This document shows positions 1-10,551 of a stretch of 64,000 bases of DNA, in pieces. Below the pieces are notes generated by a model. The model had not been told where the DNA came from, searched no databases, and saw nothing but the letters and a program-made list of their open reading frames with translations. The number at the start of each line of letters is the position of its first letter. The stretch's first letter is position 1. Source of the stretch: Ipomoea triloba (taxonomy: Eukaryota; Streptophyta; Magnoliopsida; Solanales; Convolvulaceae); the NCBI RefSeq assembly GCF_003576645.1, contig NC_044925.1, forward strand, positions 22,380,508 through 22,444,507, in the 5' to 3' direction. The translations under genes and the position numbers were made by a program.

Positions 1-820
1 TGGGTTCGAGCCTCAGATACTGACAAAGGGGGGAGGGGGTGATTTCCGTTCGACTTCAATCGGACTGTTCTAAGCTATGACCGTATGGTTTCATACTTTT
101 TGTTCCTCACTCATCAAATGTTTTAGCTCATTCGATGTTTAGCTACCACTGTCTATTCTCAGGCTAGCAAGTTACATTGTATTAGGACTTGTCCCCCTGA
201 CTCACATTGTATTAGGACTTGTCCCCCTGACTTTGCCTTGATTCTTTTACAGTAATTCTAGCTTTAATTTGTTTTTTGCCTTAAAAAAAAAAAGATGTTT
301 ATCATGTTCAAGATTAATAAAAGAAATATATAAATCTAGCCTATTCTATGTAGACAAATAGGAAAACAAAAAAAAGAATAATTTATAAAAGCTAAACTTG
401 GAGTATTATATCATAAATGCATACAACTTCAATTCACATATATGTAGATGAATCACAATTGCAGACATAACTATCAACTGTGCATCCATTAATGTCTTCC
501 TAAGTTTTCCTTAATTATTCCTCTCCATCTTTCTATGGTCAGTGCACCACAAGGAAATATCAGCTATAAATTACAATTATAACAGTTCCATCTAAAACAT
601 TGTTTCTCATTCCATTAATTTGAATTTCTAATCACTTATTGATTTTCCACATCAAAATACTCCAATGATAATTACCTACCTTAATTGTCATTGTTCATGC
701 CTAGCTAATATAATGTTTCATGCGTATACCAAACATAATAATCTACATTGCAATATGTTTTTTTACCCTTACCATTGTAATCTTGAAGACCTTAATGCAT
801 CTATCCATTAATTGGTTGCT
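1..820. other. Intergenic, no gene seen
   Basis: I see no coding signal. The first 15 bases (gggttcgagcctcag) resemble a polymerase III B box and may be the tail of a tRNA-derived SINE cut by the window edge. A 30-bp unit starting acattgtattagg is repeated twice in tandem at 174-232. The rest is AT-rich. Confidence 0.5.
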
Positions 821-821
821 A

Positions 822-2048
822 GCCTTACGCTTCTCCGCACTTGGCTCTTCCCCTTTGTATATGAGGCCGGGGAACCCTATTTTCTAAAGATCATCGCCTG
901 TAAGTATTTTCCCATATATATTATATAATAATATATTATATTATATTATTAAGTAGTTGCGGTGCAAGTAGATGATTAAGTCAATTACTGATTTAGTGAT
1001 TAGTCAGTTAGGTAATTAATTTAGATATTCAGTTTAGTTTTAGCTGAATATCTGTCTATATTGGTGGCATGTAAGTTTCTAAGTTCCTGTATTCAGAATA
1101 CACACCATCTAAGTATTCAAGAGAGAAGTGGTAGACAAAAAACTAACCTTAGCAATTCCAACAACGAAGATATCCAGTTGATCCTAAAACTTTGACTGTT
1201 AGGAGGTCAGGTTTCTTGTGATTCTAAGTTTAATTTTCTTTAGTTTATATTAGTTAATAATAATATCTAGCATCGCTGCCATCAACCCTCACCATCTCTC
1301 CTTCTCCGATCGAGCTCCCTTAAAAGCCATGGCCGACGCTATTCCGGCGAAGAAAGGAAAATCCAGAAAGGCATTGAAGAATCGGAAGGCTTCATCGAGT
1401 GAGGCCAATATAATGGCCGCCTCAGTCTCCGACGCACCCGTTGCTACAATTCCAGCGGGAGAGTCCGCTGAAAAAGAGAACCATGAGTACCTCTGCCAGA
1501 AGAATTCGAATAAAGGGGCCTCAAAGGAGAAAAAGCAAACAGAAGAGTCGTCATTTGAGAAGGAAATCCTAGAAATGCAGGAGAAGCTTCAGCAGTTGAA
1601 GATTGAAAAGGAGCAGTCTGAGGAGTTGTTGAAGGCCAAGGAAGAAATGTTGATACAGAAGGAGAAAGAACAAGAGAAGCTAGAAACGGAACTCAAGAAA
1701 CTGCAGAAAATCAAGGAGTTTAAACCCAATCTCGTACGTTTCTAGATTCCATTGTAATCTAATTCGTCTATGTATGCTTCATTAGCGGTTTTTCTAATTG
1801 ACTGAATGCTTGTACCGAACTTCCCAACTATAAAGGGAGACAAAGATGAAGAGAAGAAGAAAGGGGAGAAGGTGAAAAAGGCAGCTACACAGTACGTTGG
1901 AAATGAGAAATGTGAGGAAGAGGAGAATCAGAAGAGCGCTGAAACGCATGCAATAATCTCCGGTGAAGAGGCAAAACAGGTGCGACGCTCTACGCGAATA
2001 AGGAAACCCGTGCATTGGGTGATCAGTGGAAATTACGTCTATAAATAA
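822..2048 (+). pseudogene. Truncated copy of the 3xHMG-box gene
   Basis: This is a partial duplicate of the intact gene at 22859-25374. Similarity starts in the promoter (about 822-899) and resumes at 1271. The first exon (1329-1733, 135 codons) matches the parent closely, including the coiled-coil rich in Glu, Lys and Gln. Intron 1 is 81 bp against 310 bp in the parent. Its acceptor AG has become CG (position 1817), so an unspliced message stops at 1743-1745 after 138 residues. The remaining exon (1818-2048) starts like parental exon 2, loses the whole first HMG box, rejoins at VGNEK, then ends in an unrelated tail with RRSTRIRKPVHW. No HMG box is left. The parental AACCGTTA promoter site is changed, and a 371-bp insertion sits in the leader. 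It could still yield a short coiled-coil peptide, but I call it a pseudogene. Confidence 0.85.
900..1270. mobile_element. Insertion in the leader of the HMG copy
   Basis: Compared with the intact gene, about 371 bp is added here. It is flanked by CATCGC at 893-898 and 1271-1276, a possible 6-bp target duplication. It starts with tgtaagtat, a good splice donor, and ends in ctag, so it could also act as a leader intron. Its AT-rich gtcagttaggtaatta texture recalls a copia LTR, but the usual CA end is missing. The family is not identified. Confidence 0.5.
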
Positions 2049-2380
2049 ATGGGAATTTGCTCAGAATAATTCTCTTTGTACAGGATTTCTTTCGCAGTTT
2101 AATTCTTAAAATTTCTTCCCAACTAATCCAACTTTCAGTGTTTAATTTCCTTTTCTTTAGTTCAAGTTTAACTCTTCTTATGATTAATAAAAGTTAATTT
2201 ATCTGTCATTTATTGACTAAGGTCAGCCCAGCAGACTTTGAACTAGAATAGCTTGATTTATTATATTAATGTCATGCCATCAAATTTCAAACGTTGTTCG
2301 GGATCATATCTAAATTATTTGTTTAAAAACATAGCATATAAACCATTCCATTACAACATAAAATTGTTAACATTATTATT

Positions 2381-2527
2381 AGGGTCGCACTTGGACCGTC
2401 TCACGAATCTTTATTCTTGAGACGGGTCGGATAAAAATTTAGTATTGCATTTACTAGTATAAATATTAAATTTCATAATTTCATCTTAAACCGACCCATC
2501 TCACAAATAAAGATCTGTGAGACCCTT
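2381..2527. mobile_element. Short MITE with GAGACGG inverted ends
   Basis: The left end (gggtcgcacttggaccgtct) and the right end (agatctgtgagaccc) are inverted copies. The element is flanked by TTATTATTA on both sides, although that duplication is low complexity. It shares its GTCTCA and GAGACGGG arms with the longer element at 47325-47825. Confidence 0.6.
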
Positions 2528-2749
2528 ATTATTATTAGTATTATTCTATCACAAGGGTATTTGTGTACTTGTACTGCATATAAATATAATGCTTGTAATC
2601 TTAGATGTTTGATCATCATCATCACAATTAATAAAAGCATAGTTTTGCTTCTGTGGACTTAAGCACATTGTCGAACCATGTAAATCTTACATTTTTTTTT
2701 TTTTGTCATTGTTATTGCTTAGCTTGTTATGGCACTTTAGGGTTAAGGA

Positions 2750-2960
2750 TTTATATGCTAAGAGTCAAGGTCGTGGAAAGATGCAATGGAAGGATAACTC
2801 TGGGAAGAGACTCCATGTCTAAGTCTAGAAATAGTAAGAAAATTCGGTACTACAAGTGTAAGGAGTTTGGGTACATAAAAAGAGACTTTCCAAAGTTGGA
2901 GAAGCAGCAGGCTATTAACGTGGTACAGGCTGATGACTCTCCTGCTATACAATTCGGTTT
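2750..2960 (+). pseudogene. Copia-type gag zinc-knuckle remnant
   Basis: The translation gives a basic Ser-Arg-Lys stretch followed by YYKCKEFGYIKRDFPKLEKQ. This is the CCHC knuckle of plant Ty1/copia gag with the first and last Cys replaced by Tyr and Phe. The frame changes before the knuckle. No LTRs, integrase or RT lie nearby. It is a dead fragment, and bases 2841-2861 reappear inverted at 4571-4591. Confidence 0.75.
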
Positions 2961-3259
2961 GTTGTTTTTTTATACAGTAATTTATAAGCTCATTCTGGAT
3001 TATTAACTTGAAAAGCTGATGGCGATCTTGCTCTTGATTAAGTTCTAAGTATTACAGTTTTGTCGAGCTTTGCTTCTAGTCTAGTATAACAATTGCAATT
3101 TTCAACTTCTTTTATTTTTTTTCTTGTGAAAATTGGTGGCATTTCATCTTATAGTGTTGCTATAGCTCTTCGATCATAGTTGAACTGTGTGCATAGTTAA
3201 TCTTGGCATAATCAAAGTTTGTCAACTTAGACTAATTTGTGTTGTGGATAGTCTTGTTT

Positions 3260-4591
3260 TTTTTGTTTTTTTTTTGAAAGAAACAAACTCAATTAATCAA
3301 TTGAGAAATACAATGAGGAGGGACACCAAACCAACTATGAAGATCAGTGTACGAACGTGCAGCCCGGGCTAAAGTGTGAGCACACACATTCACTGATCTA
3401 TTGATATAGCTAATGCCAAAAGCCTGAAAAAAAAAAGAAGAGATCGAAAGACTATCTCTAATCACAGTACTAACATATGATAAATCTTGAGAAGAATCAT
3501 TGAAGCTAAGACAAACTTGCTGGCAGTCGGTTAGGATGCATATTTTCTGCCACTGTTTACTCTTTAGCCAAGAAAGAGCCTCCTTGATGGCAAGAGCTTC
3601 GGCTAAACGGGCTTCATTGACCGGTCTCAAAGGGCCGGAGATAGCAGCGAGGAACAAACCAGAATGAGTGCGAATTACATCGCCGAAAGAGGCAGAATTT
3701 TCTATGACCGATGCATCAACTTCACAATAGACCCAACTTGCATCAATGCCCTGAGTTCTTTGAACAGTCTGGAGGGGAATGGAAGAAGTATTTGCGTTCT
3801 GAAGATCACACCAGCACTGCCAATCCTTGATGCAATTAGTCATAGAAATTCTTATTACATTTACATTCCACTGTTTGTTGTTCCAAACATATTCATTCCT
3901 GTTCTTCCAAACAGTCCATAAAATAGCAATAATACTCCTGCTTTTATTTTCATCATCTAAATCAACAACTTGTGAAAGCCAACTTTCAAAACTAGCCTCA
4001 AGAATATGTAAATGAAGTATAGTATTGCCCCATACTGGCTTAGAAAACTCACAATCCAGAAATAAATGTGACTTGGACTCCACTTCTTTGTGACAAAGGG
4101 GACAATCAGGAGGAATTTCGACTCTTCTTTGCAGGAGGACTGTTTTAACAGGTAGAATGTTACGAGCGCACCGCCAAATGAAATTCTTAATTTTTGGGGG
4201 AATTTTGAGCCTCCATAACTGGTTCCATGACTTGAAATTGCAGCTGTCAGGTTGCATAGCTTCTCCATACAGCTCTCTATACCCATTGCGCACGGAGTAT
4301 AATCCCTTTAAATCCTTCCTCCAAAACCATTGATCGGAGTGATTCGTAGACACAGGTATTTGGCTTATAAGTCTCACATCCCGAGAATTGAAGTACTCAT
4401 TAATTAGCTGAAAGTTCCAGTCACTTGTGGCAGGATCAATGAGTTCCGCGACTTTGTCAAAAACCTGTGAATCTGCAAAATTCGTGGTAACAAAAGGGTT
4501 AGTAGTATCGGGCAGTCAAGGATGATTAAAAATATTAGTGGATTTACCATCCCCGATACGAATACCGCATTTACACTTGTAGTACCGAATT
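3260..4591 (-). mobile_element. 5'-truncated L1-type LINE, ORF2 C-terminus
   Basis: The minus strand codes for the end of a plant L1 ORF2: a GIRIGDGKSTNIF motif, the zf-RVT zinc region (WRLKIPPKIKNFIWR, CPLCHKEVESKSHLFLDC) and an RNase H domain (EVDASV, EALAIKEAL, LTDCQQV). The open part runs 4377 to 3289. An in-frame stop lies upstream, after FNHP. The poly(A) tail is the T-run at 3260-3276. The element is flanked by a 13-bp duplication with one mismatch (GATAGTCTTGTTT at 3247-3259, GATAGTCTAGTTT at 4592-4604). The reverse transcriptase core is missing, so it is immobile. The last 21 bp at its 5' end (4571-4591) are not LINE sequence. Confidence 0.88.
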
Positions 4592-4744
4592 GATAGTCTA
4601 GTTTAATATCTCAGACATCTATAATATATTGTGCAATTTTTGATAGACATTTTCTATTCTGCATTATGCTTTTTAGTTTTTACATATATATAAGGTCCAA
4701 ACTTAGTATATAGTATATTATAATAGTAATTTGTTTTTTCCTAG

Positions 4745-4803
4745 GTAGGGATGTTGATTTTGAAATTATAGTTGTGGATGATGAAAGTCCTGATGGGACT
4801 TTA
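4745..4803 (+). pseudogene. DPM1: Orphan exon piece of dolichol-P-mannose synthase
   Basis: The frame starting just after the acceptor-like ttttttcctag reads DVDFEIIVVDDESPDGT. This is the signature around the first Asp-Asp motif of the family 2 glycosyltransferase DPM1, the ER enzyme that makes dolichol-phosphate mannose for N-glycans and GPI anchors. The family usually has DDGSPDGT, so the first Gly is Glu here. Downstream, to about 5028, the frame stays open but no longer resembles DPM1. The N-terminus and the rest of the enzyme are absent. I infer a captured or decayed exon. Confidence 0.7.
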
Positions 4804-5085
4804 ATTCTAGAACCCTTCCAATATGCCTTAGAGGTATTTATACAAGATTTACATGTCTTGGGAAAAGAAAGAAAAGAGTTAACAAGTTTGATCTTAACAA
4901 AGTTTCCTAAATCAATGGATTTTTTTCTTAATGTCGAAAAGGGAAATCTCTGGAAAATCTCCTCTTACTGCCTCTGGTTTGGCACCCAATCTCCGCACCA
5001 CCCCGACCGCCCACCAAGGGGTGAGTGATAGTGGGCATAAACCTAGCACCCTGACGAAGAACCTGGTTACTTAGTTCGCTCGACA

Positions 5086-5175
5086 CCCTTCTACTCCCTA
5101 TGTCGGTTGGCCATGCATGGCCGATTGCTACCCTTCTACTCCCTATGTCGGTTGGCCATGCATGGCCGATGGCTA
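5086..5175. repeat. 45-bp tandem repeat, two copies
   Basis: Two nearly identical 45-bp units (5086-5130, 5131-5175) begin cccttctactccctatgtcg. Each holds the palindrome GGCCATGCATGGCC. Confidence 0.9.
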
Positions 5176-5204
5176 CCTATGCTTATACACATGCTTGAGT
5201 CTAA

Positions 5205-5658
5205 GGGCATGTTTGGTTGGCTGGAACTTTTTTTCAATGGAAAGCATTTTCCTAGAAACCATGGGAAGTGGAGTTTTCTTGGGTTTGGTTTATTGGAAAT
5301 TTGGAAGTTATTTTCCAAAGGAAGTGTAATTCCTCATTTTCATGGAAAACAAAATCTTAGGTGAGGGGTGGGATTTCTTTTTCCATTGCAGTTGGGAAGA
5401 AAAAACCAAATGGTAAAACAAACTTACCCTGTACTTCTCTCTTAATACATACATATAAATAATAATAAGGGCATATAGGTCTTTTTGCATATTATTCCTT
5501 ACCATTCTAAATCCAATCAAACAGTGGAATCAATATTCCAGTAACTTCTTTTCCACCAACCAAACAATAGAATTTATCTTCATGGTAATTACTTTTCCAT
5601 GGAATTTCACTTCCACTTCCACTTCCCTTCAAATATTTTCCGCGAACCAAATGGGCCC
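5205..5658. mobile_element. Tourist-like MITE (PIF/Harbinger)
   Basis: It starts GGGCATGTTTGGTT and ends AACCAAATGGGCCC, which are inverted copies. Both sides carry TAA (5202-5204, 5659-5661), the expected PIF/Harbinger target duplication. Further inside, both arms contain TTCCATGGAA-like stretches, so the inverted repeat extends imperfectly. It has no coding capacity and is 454 bp long. Confidence 0.85.
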
Positions 5659-5814
5659 TAAGTCCCACCAGTCTTTTGGATCAAGTGGTCAAGCTGCAAA
5701 TCTAAGTGCTGGGACATGCTCTTAACTGGGAATACTACTCCCAAAAAAACAAGTTGAACAGTTAATAGAATCACAACTAACTGTTCTGATATATACTCTG
5801 ATCTACTGTCAAAT

Positions 5815-6002
5815 GTGAGTCATCAAGAACAAATGAGATTAGTAATATATGGGTTAATATGTATAATAATAATATAAAAATAAAGGAGTACCTTTCAGAA
5901 TAATGATATGTGAGTCATCAAGAACAAATGAGTTTAGTAGTATAGTGTGCTAATATGTCTAATAATAATATAAAAATAAAGGAGTACCTTTTAGAATAAT
6001 GG
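5815..6002. repeat. 95-bp tandem duplication
   Basis: The unit starting gtgagtcatcaagaacaaat occurs at 5815-5909 and again from 5910 to about 6002. The copies differ by a few substitutions. Confidence 0.9.
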
Positions 6003-6360
6003 TTCTAAAAATGTGAGGGATAAAGTTATGATAATGGTTCTAATATGAAACTATTACACTTGACTAAAACATTTGGTTAAGAGATTTTAAGATGCTTGTT
6101 CTTGTTCTTGTATTGTTGGAGTTATGGAATAATTCCATCTTGTATGCATTTTACACACTTGTTTGACTCAAATTAAGCATTTCACTTTAGGTTGGCATTA
6201 GGTTCTTTTTAATTAGTTATGCTTTCGAAATCAATTATCCATCATTTTCTCTAGGATTAGCTTCTCATGAATAGATTAGTAATTAGTGCTTGATACACCC
6301 TGCTTCCTTGTGGATCGATAACCACGAATACTCCGAGTATTTGTTTGTCAAATTATGCTA

Positions 6361-8170
6361 CAATAAGGGCGGGCAGTGGGAACATGTCTTTCGAGAAAGC
6401 TTTATTCAAGTCGATGTAGTCCACACACATTCGCCAAGCCGGTGACCACCAACACCATGTTGGCCAGCCAACCGGGGTATTTTATTTCGCGGATATGACC
6501 AGTTGCCAATAATGTCAACACCTCCTTCTTAATAAAGATTCTCTGATCATTTAACAAGTAGCGCATTTCATGAGCAACCAATGATGAGTAATGATCTACC
6601 CAGGCATATCTTCGCGTCCCCACGTGAAGACTTCCTTATACTCCCTTAGTACTTGGATAACCGACTGCTTAACTGCGTTTGTCAACTCGACCCCAATTCT
6701 CACTCGTCTCTTGAGGCGGTCAAGATTAAGGGCAACCACCTTCCGGATCACCCAGAATCATATTAATGACCGGCTTATGCTTCCGGTTTTGATCATCTTA
6801 TTTATTGGCTTGCCAGCCAATCGTGGTGTCGTAAGCAGAGTGCTAGAGCAACCCTGGTTGGCGCCATTGATTGGGGGGAATTGGCCGACCATGTTGGATA
6901 GGCATTCTCAATTTTAGTCTTCATGGCAACGCACTCCTCTGTTATGTGTGTGCTCGTGTAGTGATACCGACAGTAGCGCGTTTGGATATATAACTTGCAA
7001 GTTATCCCCTAGTCTAACCAGTAATGGCAAAGGAAACAAGTCGTGAATTTCGTGTACAGGCTGCATGGTTGACTTGTACACAGGCGCACCTAGTCGATCC
7101 TATAGTCAATCATATATGTCCAGGTAGCGACGATTGCCTCCAACTAGTTACTGCAAGAATCGTTTGGCCGGAATCTCCTAATCGACGACCCTTCCTGCTG
7201 CCTTTTTTTTGCTTGACTACCTCCTCAATGTCGACGAGCTGATTAGCCCACTGGATAGCTTGAGTAGTCTTGGGGTTTTTCTCTCGCAGCTTGCTATATT
7301 GCTTGTCTACACGCAAGGATTCTTTAAATAAGGTTAAGGCCATCTTGTCGTCCAACCCCTCGATTGCCTACTCGTCTTTTTGCCAATGCACGATGTAGTT
7401 GCACAGACACTCTCCTTCCTTCTGTCATACCCAGGCCAAATCTGAGCACATGCTCTCTCTACTCCCAGCAAAGTGCGTCAAAACGCGGTCAGCCAAGGCT
7501 TCGAAACTCGTGACTGACTTCAAAAGCATGGATAAGAATTGTCATTGTGCAGAGTCGGAAAACGTAGGGAAAAAAGCTCGATAAAACATAGGGCATTCAA
7601 CCCCAACCACCTGCATCTTTGCTTTGAAACATAGGGTACTCAGGCAGTTTAAAATCCGATAGGGCCTTATAGTCTAAGATCTCATACGAGAAATGCGAGG
7701 AAGTCAACATTCTTAGCAGTCATTTTTTCCCTTCCCTTCCTTCTAGTTTCTATCGCAAGTCTAAGATCTCAGACGAGAAAGGCAAGCAAGTTAGCATTCT
7801 TAGTAGTCAGCAATCATTTTTTCCCTTCCTTCTAGTTTCTATCGCAGGTCTTTGATTTCCTCTACCAAGTCAGCCATGCTAGGCAGTATCGCGCCCGTTT
7901 GGCTAGTGATTCCCAGCTACTCTCTAAGTTGATTGCAACAACCTCTTGTTTGCGCCTGTAGGCTTCGTGCCTTCGTACATTCCCCAGCTCCCCTCCTAGT
8001 CAATTAGGTGAGCAACGATCGGCTCAACTGCCCAACCGATCCAACACCGACCGGGCGGGAGCTCCAGGTCCTAACTGCGAGTGAACTAACCATGCTGGTC
8101 TAGCGCATTCTGAATGGACAGAGTGCTCAATCGAACGACTGCAGCAAACACTACATGGTGGATTCTTCTA
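6361..8170 (-). mobile_element. Decayed Ty3/gypsy retrotransposon
   Basis: On the minus strand, gag-like pieces come first (about 8160-7110): MADLVEEIKDLR, then ECLCNYIVHWQ, then LDDKMALTLFKESLR and PKTTQAIQWANQLVDIEE. They are followed by the lead-in to reverse transcriptase (VIQVLREYKEVFTWGREDMPG), then KKEVLTLLATGHIREIKYPGWLANMVLV, then, after a frameshift, WRMCVDYIDLNKAFSKDMFPLP near 6361-6430. This order is typical of gypsy pol. There are stops and frameshifts throughout, nothing recognisable as protease, and the sequence is lost before the RT catalytic centre. A local duplication lies at about 7690-7855. No LTRs were found. Confidence 0.8.
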
Positions 8171-8228
8171 TCACCATGGATCTCTTGTTAATTAACGATA
8201 TATTTAATTTTTTGGTGTTTGATTGAAA

Positions 8229-8875
8229 ATTAGCGACAAAATTTGCGAGAGATAAGTTTTGTCGTTAAATACGTGGCTAATATTAGCGGTAAACTTCCGC
8301 GCAAAAATTTGAGACAAGTTTGCGACGGAATTTTTGCGGGCGGATTCCATTATTTTAAATTGCTACAGATTAGCGACGGAAATCAACATCCGTCGCTAGA
8401 TTTTCATGCGTATTTATTTTTATGTACATCATAACGACGGATTTGGTTGTCCGTCGCCTAGCGAGGGATCACCAAATCCGTCGCTATGTCTTGTATGTGA
8501 GCTAATTGTTTTTACACTATAGCAACGGTCATTATTGTCCGTTGCTAGATAGCGACGGATAATATTGTCCGTCGCTAGGATGAAAACACGAAATGTTTTG
8601 AGTACATAATCTAGCGACAGATTCTCCTATCCGTCGCTATGATGAATACACGAAATGTTTTGAGTACATAACCTAGTGACAAATTTTAGAATCGCTAGGT
8701 TGAATACACAAAATGTTTTGAGTACATAACCTAGCGACAGATTGTAGAATCCGTGGAGCGACGGATTCTCCTATCCGTAGCTAGGTTTCTAACTCTCGTT
8801 TATATTTTATTATTTTTAATACGGGATCGGTAATTTTTTTCAAAAAACTTTGCGACGGATTTTGATCCCTCGCTG
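8229..8875. repeat. GCGACGGA / TCCGTCGC array, CACTA-like subterminal region
   Basis: Motifs of the form agcgacgga and tccgtcgct alternate in both orientations more than ten times. A spacer close to acacgaaatgttttgagtac recurs three times. Such arrays are known inside the ends of plant CACTA transposons. I do not see CACTA termini here; cactacaacaaa at about 9557 may be a stray one. No transposase is visible. Confidence 0.6.
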
Positions 8876-8897
8876 GAAAAAAAAAATCATTACTCAT

Positions 8898-8911
8898 AAC
8901 CCTAACCCTAA
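8898..8911 (+). promoter_or_regulatory. Telo-box (AACCCTAA) upstream of the uL14 gene
   Basis: AACCCTAACCCTAA is two overlapping telo-boxes, an element known from plant promoters of ribosomal and translation genes. It lies just before a GC-rich stretch (8930-9078) that looks like the leader of the uL14 gene. A leader intron from gt at 9079 to acag at 10504 is plausible. This is inference from sequence only. Confidence 0.5.
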
Positions 8912-9100
8912 GCCGACAGACTGCCGATTACGCTGACTGCCATCTACGGTTCTCTCCCGTTACGCTGCCCCCGACGCCGACCGCCGACCGCCGCTGCCAG
9001 CTTCGCCGGCCGTCGCTGACTGCTTCGCTGCCCGCTTGTCGCTGCCTCCTCGCTGCCCGCCGACTGCTTCGCTAAAAGGTACGCCGGCTATTGTTTGTTT

Positions 9101-9184
9101 ATTGCTACAGCTTGAAATCAAATATTGTTTGTCAAAATTAGGATTGCTTCAGCTTGAAATCAAATATTGTTTGTCAAAATTAGG
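9101..9184. repeat. 42-bp tandem repeat
   Basis: Two near-identical 42-bp units start attgctacagcttgaaatc and attgcttcagcttgaaatc. They lie inside the proposed leader intron of the uL14 gene. Confidence 0.9.
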
Positions 9185-10551
9185 ATTGCTTCAGCTTCTG
9201 GTGATTTCTCAAAAAAATATGGATTGCTACGGTTCTCTTCTCTCTAATTTGGGGATTCATTCTGCCATTGTTGTTGTCGTATTCCCATTCTGAAATTATG
9301 AGAAACTCTGTTGTTGTTACCGTATTCATTCTGCCATTCTGAAATTTGGTGTCATTATTGCTGTATTCACATTATCTTGTTAAGTGATTGTTGAGCTAGA
9401 TAGTAGTCTCAAACTGAAGTGTAATATAGATCCAAGAAAGAATGGGAATGGCTAACCTTCTGTTACTCCATTGACAAGTCATCCACACATTCAATCAAAA
9501 ATTCCACATTTCTCCCCAAATATGGATTAGTTGATAATTGTAGCCGATCAAAATCACACTACAACAAAGTAATTAAGTTTCAAGTGACCATTTGTTAAGA
9601 TAGATATCAAGTCAAAGAGACTTAAATGTGATATAAATTTGATTTACCTGGGTTACGGGTGTATCTGGCTCCAATTCAGTCATAAAGGCACTGATAAGAG
9701 CAGAGTTTGAAACTTTTATCTGTTGAATTGAATACTCTCTACTTAGAAAACTGAAAAAAGAGTAAAGCAAGGGAGTACACTCATCTCACTAGTTAAATAC
9801 TATTAAAAGTAAAAGAAATTATAAGCATTAAAATACAATTAGGAGGGTTAAAACCTTATAAGATCTTGTGGTGCTCTGCTGTTTCCAACTTGTACAGAGA
9901 ATAGATATTTTCTCTTAACATTCCCACTCATCCCACTAAACTTGTCAATTTTATTTTGAAAGCATCTCACTAGAACAAAACTTTCCTAAAATGTAGACTT
10001 CCACGAACTAGTTTATAATTAACACTTCTCTGACTTGGACTCACCTTTGTAGTTCATAGTTTTACAAACCTATCAATGATTCCTTTGAACCTTAAACACA
10101 ATGTGCCTAATATAAAATTGTGCAGGTTACAGATGTATATATAGGAAGAGAGTCACAGGCATACTAAGACAGAGACTCATAACATGACTCAAATCTTTGC
10201 AACATTTGGTTTGTTTCATTTTATAATGTTCCCTAGCTGTCTTTATTCATGGAGAAATCTGGTGTTGAATGGGATGAAATGAGAGGGTGAAAACAAAAAT
10301 GTTTCCTATCAACTGAGGGTTGGTCTGTGCAAAATTTCCTTGGTTCAAGTAGTTAAAATCTTGGTGGGCTAATAGAAGGATGGACTTGTTATATATAGAC
10401 ATGAATTAATAATCTTTTGCATTTGAAGAGTTGCTTTTTCTGCTCTGCTGTGTTTATTTGGTATTAGTGGACTGATGTTATTATCAATGAATCTATGTTG
10501 ACAGGAAAGATAAGGACTTCATAAATTTGTTGTGTGAATCTGTAACTAGTG

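Noticed and set aside
8898..8911. Interstitial telomere repeat
   Set aside because: There are only two units of AACCCTA at a promoter, and the plant telomere unit is CCCTAAA. A telo-box is the better reading.
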